A DNA stretch of 64,000 bases from NCBI GenBank assembly GCA_030512295.1, contig JAULSR010000002.1:6076001-6140000 (forward strand), given 5' to 3'. Position 1 is the first letter of the stretch. Each line of letters begins with the position of its first letter. The notes under the pieces were generated by a model. The model saw nothing but the letters and a program-made list of their open reading frames with translations, was not told the DNA's origin and made no database searches. Both the position numbers and the translations under genes were made by a program. This document shows positions 31,849 through 43,467 of this stretch, piece after piece. Source of the stretch: Bombardia bombarda (Eukaryota > Ascomycota > Sordariomycetes > Sordariales > Lasiosphaeriaceae).

Positions 31849-34800
31849 TCAATGATGCGGAATGCAAAAGTCGATCCACGTGCCCAAGTAGTCCAGCCGG
31901 CTCCCATTGTTTTCCTCAATCTTGTAAATGGCCTCAAACTCCTCGTAGCTCAGCTTGCCCCACCCGCCACGCGCCTTGGCCTCTTCCTCGGCCGCGTCCA
32001 GACGCTTCCACTTGACGAGGGTGCGGTACGGTATCGGCACGGGCATAGATGATGGGCCCTCGTCGCCGCTGTCTGCCGTTGCAGCCGTGGCCGCAAGCGT
32101 AGGAGCATCGGCATTTGAGGCAGCGTCTGCTAATTTGCCCTTGGAAAGCCCAGCGGTAGAGCTCTGTGGCCTCTTGCTTTCGTCTGGCACGGCAGCGGCC
32201 TTCCCAGATGAGCGGCTGGCTTCCGCCGGTGAATCGACCATAACCCATGCGGATGCGGAATCTGGCCGAAACTGCGGCATGGTTGGGTCACGATACTCTG
32301 CCTGTTGAGAAGTCACCTTTTCCTCGGCGTCTGCTCTATTCTGTGTAGCCTCTCCTTCATCTTGGTGGGCAGATGAATTCTCCTCTACGAGCACGCCATG
32401 GTCTTCTGTGCTATCCGTGGGAGCGGCATCTGCAGGATTGTCGCTCAAGTCGTCTCCAACTTGCGTGGTGCCGTCAACAGAGTATCCAGTGGCCCGAAGC
32501 AGCTCTTCTAATGTAGCCTCCTGCCTGAATCTTTCCACGACAAAAGGCGGGTTTGTCGACGGGGTGACTGTATGTTGCTTTTCCTCGTCGCCTAGGTCGA
32601 TCGCCTCAAAAAGCGGCCGATGTTTGTCGCGAAGCTCCTTTGTCTCGGCAGCCTGGACAGCAAGATCTTCTTTAGTTTTGAAGAGCTTGTCGAGAAGCTC
32701 GTTGAAGGCTTGTTGAATCACCTGATAGAAGATTTCCTTGCCGGCATCCCTTTCGGCATCGGGGATATCCATGCCGCCCCACCTCTCCGGGACGTTTCTC
32801 GAAGAGGTGGAAGGGTTGGACCTGATGTCGTAATCGTCTGGATCTTCAGCAAACCTGACCTTGGACGACGACCGTGACCGAGCGTCAAGAGGAGGTTGGC
32901 TAGACTTGGAGCTCTCGGCTTCCCCATTGAGGTTGGCCAGGATATCTTCTTCGCCGTTCCAGCCATCTGGGGGAAGGGCACCCTCTTCCTCGTCCAGGTA
33001 AAATTGCCGTCTCTTCCAACGCTCAAGAAGCCTCCTTCGCGCATTTATTCGAATTCTTCTATTCGAAGCGGATCGATGGCCACGGCGATAGGTCTCCCGT
33101 ATCTGACTCTCGGTCAATATATTCCCTTCTCTAGGCAAGAACCCATTGACCTGGTTGGGATTCGTCCCTATTGTCTCGTCCTCCCCGTCATGTTCCGCAG
33201 AATGACTTTCGGACGCATGACCATTTGCCCTTGGTCCTAGGTGATCTTCGTCTCCTACGACATCCTCGTCTAGCCCATCACTGCTGTCATTCCGTTCATC
33301 ATCCTCATGCGGGACAAAGAAGAAAGCATGCCCCTCGCGATTATCGGCAGTGAGGAAGCCGAGCAAGTCATCAACATCTGTTGGTGGGTTGAGGAGGGCA
33401 TCAAAGTAGCGAGCATTGGAGTCTCCGTCTGTAGTATTGATGTTCTCCAGTGTTGGGGGAAAGAGGCTCTCAGTAAAATGGGCCTCTTTGCTGAAGAGAC
33501 TCGTCAACATGGAGGCTCTATCCGCAACATCAGGCTTGTCGTCATTAACCACCCGAGTCCTGCCGTCGGACAAGAAAACCTCGCCGCTGGCCAGATTCTG
33601 AACCTTGCCCTCCAATGGTCGCTCGCCATCGATATGAGGGAATCCTCCCTCGCGCCCAAACAAGCTGCTCAAGGGCTGTCGGCTCGTCACCAGTTGATGA
33701 GCCTCGGTGGAGCCCAAGACCTGATCATCCAACCCCTCGAGCATGTCTCTGTGCATTTGCTTGAAGAGGACGTAATAGGCCCGGAACAAGCGCAGAAAGT
33801 CACGGCGGTTGACGTAGCCATCTCGGTCCACGTCGTAGCCATCGAAGACTCTCCGCAGGCGGTCCTTACGCTTGCGATAAGCAGTGGCGTGCAGAAACTC
33901 AGTGAAGCCGATGAGGTCATCATTGTTGGTGTCATAGAACGCAAACATGCGGTCGTAAAGAAGGTTCGGGGCGGTATGCCGGTGGCCGCCAAAGGGGACC
34001 AGGTACCGCTCAAAGGTCTTGCGATCCATGGCTAGACACAAATCATCCGGGTCCTCCCTCCACTCTGTGTTAGCCATGAAGGTCCACTGCTCCCAAAAAG
34101 CCTCCAGCTCGGGCCGCTCGAAACCGGTTTCTCTGCTAAGCTTTGCAATAAGCTGTTTCGGGAGGTTCTTTATGCAGCTCTCGGGATCGCCCGGGTACCA
34201 AACGGGCTGCATGTGGCGGGGGCCCAGTCTTGGGGCAGGAATCTTAATCTTGTAGAAGATGTGCGTCTTTGTGTGGAGTCCTTGCGACTCGCACGTCTCG
34301 CAGAGGTCGAAGTCGGAGCAGTTGGCGCAGCGATAGCGAATGCCACGGATGGGGACAATGCCGCATGCATTACATTGGCAGCCCCGGTGGACGTAGGCAT
34401 TCCTACGGGCGTTGTCTTCGGAGACGCGAAACAGCAGAGTCACGATGTTCTGGCCAGCGCGGTGCGGCTGGAAGTTGGATGCATCATTGTACCAGTCGTC
34501 ATCTATGGCGTCGCCGGCAACCGTTTCAGCGTCCTGGGGCGGCACGCGGGTGAACTCGGCATTCTCGTCCCCGTGCGACTCGTTTTCGAGGGTAGAAGAG
34601 GCATCCGAGGCCCGTCGCTGCTGGTCGTCGTCGTGGTCGTCGTCGTGGTCGTCGTCGTGGTCGTCGTCGTGGACGTGGTCGCGAGGAAGGTCGGGGACGG
34701 AGTGTCTGCGATGTCGCACAGCATTGCTCCTACGCAGCCGACGGTCTGATGCCGGCGAGGGGAGGGGAGGGTCGTAGATTTGATAGCAGTAGTATCCAAG

Positions 34801-34929
34801 CGAGGCAGCAGCGGCGACCGAGAGAATGGCCAGGCTCACAATCCTCTCCCTCGTCAGCGTCAAGGTGGTGAAGGTTGACAAGGTGGTTGAGGCTGAGGAA
34901 GCGGCTTTAGACAGGTCCATGGTGTCCAT
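31849..34929 (-). CDS. ZZ zinc finger/EF-hand membrane-anchored protein, 1026 aa
   Basis: Single exon. Residues about 29-50 form one membrane helix (IVSLAILSVAAAASLGYYCY). An Asp/His run (DDDH repeated, about 88-102) follows. Residues 181-225 form a ZZ-type zinc finger (C184, C186, C189, C201, C204, C210, C213, with later His). Two EF-hands follow, loops 333-344 (DTNNDDLIGFTE) and 366-377 (DVDRDGYVNRRD). The rest is acidic and disordered with a short helical region (QQAFNELLDKLFKTKEDLA). The N-terminal helix suggests an anchor in an internal membrane with the zinc finger facing the cytosol, and the EF-hands suggest calcium response. Similar large ZZ/EF-hand proteins exist across Sordariomycetes without an assigned function. 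It faces the MBL gene across a shared promoter. Confidence 0.85.
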   Translation of the reverse strand: MDTMDLSKAASSASTTLSTFTTLTLTRERIVSLAILSVAAAASLGYYCYQIYDPPLPSPASDRRLRRSNAVRHRRHSVPDLPRDHVHDDDHDDDHDDDHDDDQQRRASDASSTLENESHGDENAEFTRVPPQDAETVAGDAIDDDWYNDASNFQPHRAGQNIVTLLFRVSEDNARRNAYVHRGCQCNACGIVPIRGIRYRCANCSDFDLCETCESQGLHTKTHIFYKIKIPAPRLGPRHMQPVWYPGDPESCIKNLPKQLIAKLSRETGFERPELEAFWEQWTFMANTEWREDPDDLCLAMDRKTFERYLVPFGGHRHTAPNLLYDRMFAFYDTNNDDLIGFTEFLHATAYRKRKDRLRRVFDGYDVDRDGYVNRRDFLRLFRAYYVLFKQMHRDMLEGLDDQVLGSTEAHQLVTSRQPLSSLFGREGGFPHIDGERPLEGKVQNLASGEVFLSDGRTRVVNDDKPDVADRASMLTSLFSKEAHFTESLFPPTLENINTTDGDSNARYFDALLNPPTDVDDLLGFLTADNREGHAFFFVPHEDDERNDSSDGLDEDVVGDEDHLGPRANGHASESHSAEHDGEDETIGTNPNQVNGFLPREGNILTESQIRETYRRGHRSASNRRIRINARRRLLERWKRRQFYLDEEEGALPPDGWNGEEDILANLNGEAESSKSSQPPLDARSRSSSKVRFAEDPDDYDIRSNPSTSSRNVPERWGGMDIPDAERDAGKEIFYQVIQQAFNELLDKLFKTKEDLAVQAAETKELRDKHRPLFEAIDLGDEEKQHTVTPSTNPPFVVERFRQEATLEELLRATGYSVDGTTQVGDDLSDNPADAAPTDSTEDHGVLVEENSSAHQDEGEATQNRADAEEKVTSQQAEYRDPTMPQFRPDSASAWVMVDSPAEASRSSGKAAAVPDESKRPQSSTAGLSKGKLADAASNADAPTLAATAATADSGDEGPSSMPVPIPYRTLVKWKRLDAAEEEAKARGGWGKLSYEEFEAIYKIEENNGSRLDYLGTWIDFCIPHH
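34623..34672. repeat. 12-bp coding repeat (Asp-Asp-Asp-His)
   Basis: GTCGTCGTCGTG-type units repeated about four times inside the ZZ/EF-hand gene, encoding tandem DDDH on the minus strand. Such repeats change length easily between strains. Confidence 0.85.
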
Positions 34930-35755
34930 GGTGCCCGCAGCCCTATCATGGCGTTGTCAAATCTTGATTCAAATCTCCTTGGGGTCGTGGTTGTGGTCAA
35001 ACCATGATTGCGCAGCACTCAAGCTGAGCTCTCCTCCAAAAGACCGACCTCCAAAGTCCAAACCCCGGCACGTCACACCTTGCTTCACCTAGACTCGCTA
35101 GACCACTTCTGACCAACCAAAGTCTTGGCTCTTCAAAATCTTTGCACATCTTTGCACGGACCCCGTCGTAGCTGCAGAGTTGACCCTAACCCTGGAACAG
35201 CCCTCATGGACGGATATTCCATCTTGGCATCTTGGCATCCAACCATCAATGACGGAAGGAGCATCTGACGACGACACTTGCTTCCAACTGGATTGGCAAG
35301 TGCTAAGATACCTTACCGTCTCTACCTTACCTACTTTTTGATACGTGTACCTTACTTTCTAGAGCAACCTACCTCACCTTGGATACCTTAGTTTAGGAAA
35401 GAAAGCCTAAGGGAGATATATCAATAAATCCACGTATCCGCCTTCCTTTGACCAGTGTGATTCAAGAAAGTGTTGCCTCTAGTCCTTGTCCATCCCCGCT
35501 CTCTCCTTATCGATTGTTCCCATTCTCCTCCCTCATCGCCGACCTCACTAGGTAGGTTGCCCTCACCATCTCGCTACGTATAGTCTCAGCCATCCACCAG
35601 GCATCACACTCCCCCTAGTTGAGCTCAATTAGGCGTTTTGTCCTGTTGTTCCGCGAGGAACTCAGGCTTCATCCGCCTTCTCGGCTTCCTTTGACCCAAT
35701 TTCCAGCAGAAGTTTGTTTCAAGAAAAGAAGCAAATAACAGCAAAAACGCCGACC
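34930..35755. promoter_or_regulatory. Divergent promoter, ZZ/EF-hand / MBL hydrolase
   Basis: 826 bp between outward-facing start codons. It contains several TACCTTA/ACCTTAC words (35305-35400) and repeated CATCTTTGCAC/TTGGCATCTTGGCATC pairs. No gene is seen. Confidence 0.5.
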
Positions 35756-36914
35756 ATGGACACCAACTATGACCTCGAAGAAACCTCAAACTTGCTCATC
35801 TGCACCGCATGCGGAACGCAACTCCCCACCACTGATCGCATTGCCCTCGCAACATGCTTTATCTGCGACGACCCGCGGCAGTATACACCACCGTCAGGCC
35901 AGGCATTCACCACCCTCGCCGAGATACGGACCAGCCACAAGAATGAGTTCCATCCCTATCGTCCCGGCCATCAGTCAGCTTCGGACGACAACGTCATGAT
36001 CTCCATCACCACCGCGCCTAAGTTTGCTATCGGCCAACGGGCTATTCTGATCATCACGCCCAAGGGCAACGTTTTGTGGGACTGTCTGACTCTGCTGGAT
36101 GAAGACACTGTCAAGGAAATCAAGGAGCTGGGCGGGCTGAGCGCAATCGTCATCTCGCATCCGCACTACTACTCAACGCACGTCGAGTGGGCAAACGCAT
36201 TCGACTGCCCTGTTTATCTCGCTTTCGAAGACAAGCAATGGATAGCCCGGACGAGCGAGCGGCAGGTCTTTCTGAAAGATGTCGAATACGACATACCAGA
36301 GGTTGGCGGACCAAACAAGACGGTCAAGGCCATCAAGCTGGGCGGTCATTTCCCTGGTAGTTGTACGTACCCCTCTCCTCATCTTGCTGAGGAGGAACAT
36401 CTCAGCCTCATTATCGCCATATAAAACCGTAGCATAAAAGACTTCTTCTAGTCACGGCGGATAGAGACAAATGGGGGACTTTTACCTCACCTTCTCATCC
36501 TAAACTCCTTTCCCTATTCCAGTCAAATCCAAGGCAATGGCACTAACTAAGCTCACCTACCCGCCAGTGGTCCTCCTACACGAAGACAAGCTGCTCATCG
36601 CCGATACGCTGATGACGACACCTTCGGGCATGGCCAACTGGGAGGTGGACGCGCTGGGCAAGCCGCGTGTGCGACCCAAGCGCGCCAACACCTTCTCCTT
36701 CATGTGGAGCATTCCAAACATGATCCCCTTGGGCGTCGACGACATCGTTCGTATGTGGGACATCCTGAAGGAGCACGACTTCACCAGCACCCACGGCGCC
36801 TTTCTCGGACAGGATATCGAGGACGGGGATATCAAGGCGCGCGTCTTGCAGAGTATGCAGATCCAGGTGAAGGCCATGGGGTATGGCCAGCATTTGTTTT
36901 TGCACCTTTTCTAG
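35756..36914 (+). CDS. MBL-fold metallo-hydrolase with N-terminal Cys pairs, 317 aa
   Basis: Two exons, 35756-36362 and 36568-36914, separated by a 205-nt intron. Its acceptor CGCCAG is preceded by a CACTAAC branch site; the junction reads HFPGS-LVLLHEDK. The start is the ATG in CGACCATGG. Residues 16-37 contain CTAC and CFIC, a possible zinc ribbon. The hydrolase part has IVISHPHYYSTHVEW (H135, H137, H142), GGHFPGS (H198) and LLIADTL (metal-ligand Asp), the order seen in metallo-beta-lactamase folds, although the usual HxHxDH is altered to HPHYYSTH. Family members of this size in fungi are annotated only as MBL-fold hydrolases. The substrate is unknown. Confidence 0.82.
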
Positions 36915-37413
36915 GGCTCGTTGGAAAATGTGGGGGGTCGGAGGGAGAGAACTTACAGGACTGATGTGTGTATGTACGTCTTTTAAGAAGGGGGATAGCT
37001 GGAAGTTGGATACGGTGAAGAAATCCCGCGGGTTGGATAGTCAAGAATCGCAGGAATTGAAATAATCTTTCGAAATTGTTAGAAAAGGGGTTAAAAGAGA
37101 CGAAAAACAGTACCACAACCACCCATACCCTACCAATGCTTATACCTAAATGAACATACCTACCTAATGTTGCACCCAGGATACCTTCCTTACCTAGCCT
37201 AAACAGGCTTTCTTTGCAGGCAAACACCCCTATATAGCCAAGATAGTTAGTACACCCACCCCTATAGACCCGCAAGCTAATCATAATCGCAAAGTATTAT
37301 TTACTGAAAGTCTCCCCCACCCCGTCTAGAACTAATTATACAAAAGAAAGGGAAAGGGGAAAAAAAGAAAACGGACTGGTTCGTCCCCATCTAAGTACCT
37401 AGGTAGTTATACA
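36915..37413. other. Convergent 3' flanks
   Basis: 499 bp between the stops of the MBL and CAP10 genes. There are many TACCTA/CCTACC words and no gene. Confidence 0.5.
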
Positions 37414-40400
37414 TCACAACACAAACCCAACCTCACCCCTTTTATCGTCCAAAAGCCTCCCCCACTCCAACAACAACCTGAACAAATAAACCTCCATATC
37501 CTCCCTCCTCAGCGCCTTGGCCGCCCACTGCTTTCCCCGTTCGGCGATCCACCTGGCGTCCTCCATATGCCCACTCATGACCACCTCCCTGCCGCCAAGC
37601 AGAAGCGCCGGCGGTGTCTTCTCTACCCCCTCGGAATTCTTCGGCTTCTTCGGCTTCTTGGTGACGATGCCCGAAAAGTAGGCGAGCGTGCTGTGCAGCG
37701 CGTGGAAGCGCATGTCGACAGGGACGAAGTGGATCCACGGCATCAGGCGCTCGCTGTGCCACTCCCTGAAAATGGAGGCGTGGAACGGGACGGAAGCGGA
37801 GCGAAGGGTTGACAGGAATGTGTTCCCTGGCGGGGGCCGTCATCCGTGTCGATGGTGAGGACGTACTTGTGGCGCAGCGCCGGTTCTGTCTCGTCTTTTT
37901 CGTCTTTGGTGGGGGGTGGTGCGATGGTGAAGTCTGTTTGGGCGATTAGGTTGGCGCTGTCGCAGTTTCCGGCAGTATCTTTGCATGCGCTGTAACTGCT
38001 GAATTTGATGTCTATGGGCAACAAGGCATTCAGTTCGGCAGTAGAGACCTGCTCGTAGGCAAATATGCTGTTGTCCTTGGTCCCTGGCGTCGGCACGAGA
38101 ACTGTAGTTCTGTCGGCGCCTGACGCATTATTCACGAGATGGACCAGGCGCTCCCAGTGACCGCCGTGCAGAAGCTCGTGGCCAGCGGGCCAAGAGTGGT
38201 CGCGGTGCACGTTGCCGCGCCAAAAGAGATTTGTCTCCTTCATCGCAAAGTCCCCGCTTTGTTGGACAAAAGTGTCGTTGCCCGGCTGCCGCAGCGGGAT
38301 GAGGATATCGCTGTAGCTGTCGGTCTTTGACCTGCTGAAGACTGGCAGCAGCTCTTGCAGGGGACGTAGCTCGGGGGACGTCATGTGGAAGCCGTGGAGG
38401 CGGAGCATGTCTGACTGGTGGCAGAGCGATTGGGACTTATCCCAGTCGGCGAGGAACTGACTGCCCTGTGATTGCGGCCTGGCACAGGGAGCGCAAAAGT
38501 TCCGAATGTCCCAGTGAACGGCTGATCGTGTCTTGGTTCCCGGGGGGCAGGTCAGGGCTGTCATCTCCCGAAATGCTCGAACTGATGTAAAATTCTTCTG
38601 GAAAAGGGCCTTGTCCAAGTCTGTTGACTGAAGAGGCTGGTCAAACGAAGGCTTGTCCTCAGAAAATTGGGAGCGCTTGGACAACAGCTCGCTTAGTCCT
38701 GTGCGTACACCGACCGCAGTGAACCTATTCACATCTTCCCACGGTGCGAGTATCCTTGGCCGATCATTCAAGTTGATCGCGAGCTCCATGTTGGGAAGAT
38801 GGTTTGAGAAGGCTTTGATCATGTCGACAAAGTCATCCAGCACTACCTGGTGTGGTGATTCGGCGGAAATAGTGTGTGAAGGCGTACCATCCTGTATTTT
38901 CACCAGAGCAATTCCCGGCTCTGCAGCGATACGGCGAATATCGGCTCGAATCTTGTCGGACGCCACGCCCCAAAAAGGAAGGATGTCATTCTCAATCTGA
39001 GTGAAGTGGTCGAGGATCGGCGACTTGTGCTCAGACGCAAACCTGTACCAGACATCGAACTTCGGGGGAGGGTCTCTTCCATTATGACGCTCTTTGTACT
39101 CGCGAACCGCCACTGGAAGCGAGTTACTGACAGCAGCATTCAAGGCCCACCGGTCTGACTCCACTCTCGCAGAGTAGATAAGCCGCTGGACTGGATGCTC
39201 AGTAAGTTGGGCGTTGTGTGATTTAAAAAGTGTGAAAATAGTAGCCGTTATGACAACAATGAGAAGCAGGAAAACGACGAATCCGCGACGTATCAAGGCA
39301 ACAGATCGCAGATTGTTGGCATAGGCAAAGAATGAGAAGCCAAAGCAAACCAGGACCAGAGCAGTATATGTAGTAAAGGGTGAGACATTCTCCCATGTCC
39401 CAATAAGCCTGGTGTTCTGAACTGTAGCCAGCAGTCCGGAGAGGAAGGTGATAATGCCAACTAATGAAAGGGGGCTTCCCTCAGTAACAAGGAGGGTAGT
39501 AGAAATAAAAAAGGTAGAGAATGTGAGGCCGTCAACCATGACGTCAAAAACATACAAGGAGTCAAGGCCCTTGAAGTTGTAGCTCATCGGCTCAGACGGG
39601 TGGAACAGACGAAAGGACCCATACAAGAGCCCAGTGCCCACCGAGGACGTCAGAAAAATGCCGCTGAGAGTCTTTAGTCGACTCTTGGTCGTCCGGGCCC
39701 AGGCAAGAATGCGCCAGGCTAGAATGGCTATGATGCCATCCATCAACAGCCCGGCCCATTGGAAGGCAATGACGAGAGAGCTTCTGTCTAGATTTGAGCA
39801 GAAGAAAGTCGATTTGATGTTCTGCGACGATGCAAGGTGGGTGCCCAAAGTCAGAGCAATGGTCACAACAGTCAAGGAGAGCTTCGAGTCGTTAAGCCAG
39901 CCGCTAATCCAGTAACCGAGAGCATCGTATAATGTTTCACTAAGGTCATCTTCTTCGCGCTTCTCTCTGATGCCGAACTCTGGTCGAGCCCTTCTACCTG
40001 GAAGGAGCTCGTAGAAGAGGATGACAAGTGGGAAAAAAGACTGAATGGTTGTGAGCTTAAAAGTAGAAGTTGGGACGACTAAACGAGTAAAGAAAGACAT
40101 GTGACAAGGCAGGTGATGCTCCCGAAAACCCAGAACATGTGAAAAGGAGGGAGGGGAAGGGGGGGGCTCACCTCGATGCCAGGGCTTGAACATTGAAGGT
40201 CAAGAGTCACACGGTGAAATAGCTCAAGCCGCAGGATAATGCAAACGACCAAGATGGGAAGAAAGTAACGGCGTGGCTTCTTAGGCAAGCTGACGCGGGC
40301 GGCCCTCAGCGGCTCCAGCTCATCGTCTATAGAAGCAAAAGTTTGATTAGCAGACCGTAGAGATGATAAGTAGCAAGACGAGGAGTACTTACCAAATCGA

Positions 40401-40735
40401 CCATTGGCGCCAGGCAGCCGCAGAGCAAAGAAGCTCGTAGCAAACGAGGCGATTCCAGACGTCAATAGCACAAGCAGAGACGAGAGCCGAGGATGTTCTG
40501 TTCCCCCAGAAAGATTAGCAGGTGGATGTCGTAAGGGGAACCGGGATTGAGTCGACCTCAAGCATGCATACCGATCAATTGGTGGCCTTCGAGGTTGTGG
40601 GAGAGCCACAGAAATGAAGCAACGGCGCTGGAAATAATGATTAGCGAGTGGAATTTAGCTTCAAGCCACAGGTCAATCTTTAAAAAAAACATACCACAAC
40701 GCCGCCAGCTGCGAACCACCACCACTCGACGCCAT
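37414..40735 (-). CDS. CAP10-family glycosyltransferase, about 999 aa, one apparent frameshift
   Basis: Exons 40735-40695, 40627-40572, 40497-40393, 40326-40172 and 40055-37414; the four introns are phase-consistent. The N-terminal half has about eight to ten membrane helices (for example SSLLVLLTSGIASFATSFFA and VIAFQWAGLLMDGIIAILAW). The C-terminal half is the lipopolysaccharide-modifying (CAP10) domain, with FWGVASDKIRADI, NLFWRGNVHRDHSWPAGHE, KYVLTIDTD, FREWHSERLMPWIHFVPVDM and EDARWIAERGKQW. CAP10 enzymes such as cryptococcal Cap10/Cxt1 transfer xylose or related sugars in the secretory pathway. The frame breaks in a G5 run at 37832-37836; one extra G restores it and gives exactly 1000 codons. 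This is probably a sequencing undercall rather than true loss. Confidence 0.85.
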
Positions 40736-41380
40736 TCAGAGATAGCTCAGCTTATTGAGGCGAGCTTCCCCGTCTCGTTGTCGCAGTGTCCAAGGACATC
40801 AACGGCAAAAAATCGAAAATAAAGCAGCAATCATCCCTTTGTTATCAAAATCTAACAAGCGTGTAGTAGAGAGCGATTCTAGGACTTCGATAACCGCACC
40901 TCGAAATGCATTACAGACGTCAGAGCTTTCTAGATTCTTGTCATGTCTCTTCAGATGAGACTTTGACACTCCGAGTCTCCAGCCCCTGTCGGCGATCTGC
41001 TCCTTCCCTGAAGAGCCACCCGTCGGGAAATTTAGCAAGGTTCCATTGGCGGTACCTGCCTTAGCGACCCACGTTGGGCCGCCCCCTTTCATAGTGCTGC
41101 CCGTTAGTGGGCTACAGTTTCAGCTCCACTGTAACAGCCTAAATCTGCCTAGTTGCGGTTCACGCAACGGTGACGTTGTTGCTCCAGGGGTTTGTCTCGT
41201 CTCACAGCGGCACCTACGGACACGCCTCATTTTCTGCTGACAGACACCGCAGAAAACACAGCAACATGCTATTAGCGACCACTTGTCATTGCTTTCCATC
41301 TGTACAATAGCATATTATGGTAGTTCGGGAATGCTGTTTTAACCACCATAGATGATACCCCTTCCCATAGACCCATCAAC
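40736..41380. promoter_or_regulatory. Divergent promoter, CAP10 / Pfa4
   Basis: 645 bp between outward-facing start codons, with no coding content that I trust. Confidence 0.5.
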
Positions 41381-42820
41381 ATGATGAGCAACCTCAAGAC
41401 CGGTCCCTCGTCGACCCCGCGGCGGAAAGGAGGCATTCAATCGCTCGCCGTGCCCGCCGTCTGCCTCCTCATCGCCTTCCTCGGCTACTTTTCGCAATGG
41501 CTCTTCCAGCGCTCTCCTGACCTGGCGCCAGGACCGCTCACGACCCGCGAAACCGGCATCTTCAACATCCTCCTGGTCTGCCTCTGGTGGACATACTACA
41601 AAGCCTGCACCGTCGACCCGGGCGGCTACTCCTTCCCCTCTACCTCTACCTCTACTCCCACAACCACCCCAACCCGGTGGTGCAAAAAGTGCAACGCCCC
41701 CAAGCCCCCGCGCGCCCACCACTGCCGCCACTGCCGCCGGTGCATCGCGCGAATGGACCACCACTGCCCCTGGACCGCCAACTGCGTCTCCATGCAGACC
41801 TTCCCCTACTTCCTCCGCTTCCTCGTCTACACCAACCTCGCCCTCTGGACCCTCGCCTACCACGTCTACCGCCGCCTCTCCACCGTCTGGTCCGACCGCC
41901 ACATGCCCGCCTACCTGGGGCCCTCCCCGGCCCACCTCGCCGCCCTCACCATCATATCGCTCTTCTGCATGGGCACCTGCCTCGCCCTCGGCATCCTGCT
42001 CTTCTCCACCGCCCGCGGCTGGGTCCTCAACATGACCATGATCGAGGACTGGGAGCTCGAGCGCCACGAGGCCGTCCTCGCCCGCGGCGGCGGCGACGAC
42101 GACACCCGCTCCTCCTTCTGGCAGGCTGCTGACGTGTCCGATGGTCGGCTGCGCGGGGTGGAGGCCGTCGAGTACCCGTATGACCTGGGCGTGTTTGCCA
42201 ACATGGCGCAGGCCATGGGCACGCGCAACCCGCTCATGTGGTTCTTCCCGCTTGCTGGCGGGCCGGTCATCAGCCCGACCGGTGCCGGAGCTGGCTGGGA
42301 GTGGGAGGAGAATGGATTCAACGACAGGCTCGGCATGTGGCCACCCCCCGACCCGGACAAGCTCCGCCGCCCCGCAAATATGGGTTGGCCTGGCGCCGCT
42401 GCGAAGGTGGCTGCCGCGGCTGCTGCCATGGGAGGGGATTACGAGACGCCAGAAGAGACAAAAGCGGCGTTTGCTAGGCGGCAAGAGGCCGATCTGCTGA
42501 GGAGGAGGAGACAGACGCATATTGTTGCTGAGCTAGAAGAACAGGAGGAGGAGGAGGAGGAGGAGGAGGAAGAAGACGATGAAGAGGAGGATGGGTATTC
42601 TGATGATAATGATAATAATAATAGGCATGAGCGGCAAGGGCCAGCTCTGTGGAGTAATTCGGATGGAGATACCCTCTGGGACTATGGGGTGGATGTGGAG
42701 GACGAGGACGAGATTATACAAGCAGCACCACCACCACCGCCACTCAAGTACGAAGGCGAAGAAGACGACGATGACGTGCCCCTCGCTGAGCTGATTAGGC
42801 GGAGGAAAAAGCAGTCATAG
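41381..42820 (+). CDS. PFA4: DHHC palmitoyltransferase Pfa4, 479 aa
   Basis: Single exon; two ATGs in a row (41381, 41384) could start it. Two helices near residues 21-42 and 58-73 precede the cysteine-rich domain 101-135 (WCKKCNAPKPPRAHHCRHC, DHHC at 126-129, PWTANCV). Two more helices follow (FLRFLVYTNLALWTLAY; LAALTIISLFCMGTCLALGI), then a typical GVFANMAQAMG...NPLMWFFPL stretch. The C-terminus is unusual in its Glu-rich run (15 of 16 residues acidic, about 388-404). Pfa4 is the ER protein that S-palmitoylates chitin synthase Chs3 in yeast, letting it leave the ER. A GAG/GAA trinucleotide run (42541-42575) encodes the acidic tract and opens a long spurious antisense frame. Confidence 0.92.
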   Translation: MMSNLKTGPSSTPRRKGGIQSLAVPAVCLLIAFLGYFSQWLFQRSPDLAPGPLTTRETGIFNILLVCLWWTYYKACTVDPGGYSFPSTSTSTPTTTPTRWCKKCNAPKPPRAHHCRHCRRCIARMDHHCPWTANCVSMQTFPYFLRFLVYTNLALWTLAYHVYRRLSTVWSDRHMPAYLGPSPAHLAALTIISLFCMGTCLALGILLFSTARGWVLNMTMIEDWELERHEAVLARGGGDDDTRSSFWQAADVSDGRLRGVEAVEYPYDLGVFANMAQAMGTRNPLMWFFPLAGGPVISPTGAGAGWEWEENGFNDRLGMWPPPDPDKLRRPANMGWPGAAAKVAAAAAAMGGDYETPEETKAAFARRQEADLLRRRRQTHIVAELEEQEEEEEEEEEEDDEEEDGYSDDNDNNNRHERQGPALWSNSDGDTLWDYGVDVEDEDEIIQAAPPPPPLKYEGEEDDDDVPLAELIRRRKKQS

Positions 42821-43467
42821 AACATTAAGAATAATAATAAGCAATATACGGTTATTCAATCATTCTCATGAATCCAGGTCAGTACCACCGGAGTCATGTT
42901 TTTATTACAAATGGGTCAAAACGATAAAACCTTGAAATCACAAATGTATTCTTTTTGATGCTGTATCCGTATGTCGACCAAACTGGCTATCTACGCGGGG
43001 GTTTAGGCCGGAAGTCTCAAAACTACTACTACTACTACTTAATGCCTTATTCGTTTCATCCCACGTTACACCTTTCATCTTTGCGTTGTCTTTATCTATT
43101 CAAAAAAAAAAAAAAACAAGACACATTCAAAAACCCTCCATCTGTTGACAAGTTTTTTGTTTCCCGTCTACGTCTAGATCCCAACGCATCAATGATCAGA
43201 AGCAAAAAGGGCAACGGCTTATTGTTCTACCACACATCAACGTAAATCCCGACATAACCTGACAATGTGCAGGGAAAGAAGGTAAGGAATGGGATAAGGC
43301 ATGGTAAGGCGTTGCGATGCAATTTTATCTTTGTGAAGGGTGTGGCAGTGGCGTTGGCGCAAACAACGAACAGTGTGAAAAAGAACAAGAACAAAACAAG
43401 GATCCGAAAGAAAATAAAAAGTGAATGACAGGCTAATCATTCTACCTGGTGATAATACAAAAAACAT
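42821..43467. other. Convergent 3' flanks
   Basis: 647 bp between the Pfa4 and myosin I stops. It includes an ACT trinucleotide run (43021-43040) and a 14-A homopolymer near 43101-43115. No gene is seen. Confidence 0.5.

Noticed and set aside
41339..42520. 393-codon open frame antisense to Pfa4
   Set aside because: It is the mirror of a high-GC coding sequence and has Gly/Glu/Ala-rich composition without any domain; Pfa4 on the plus strand explains the region.
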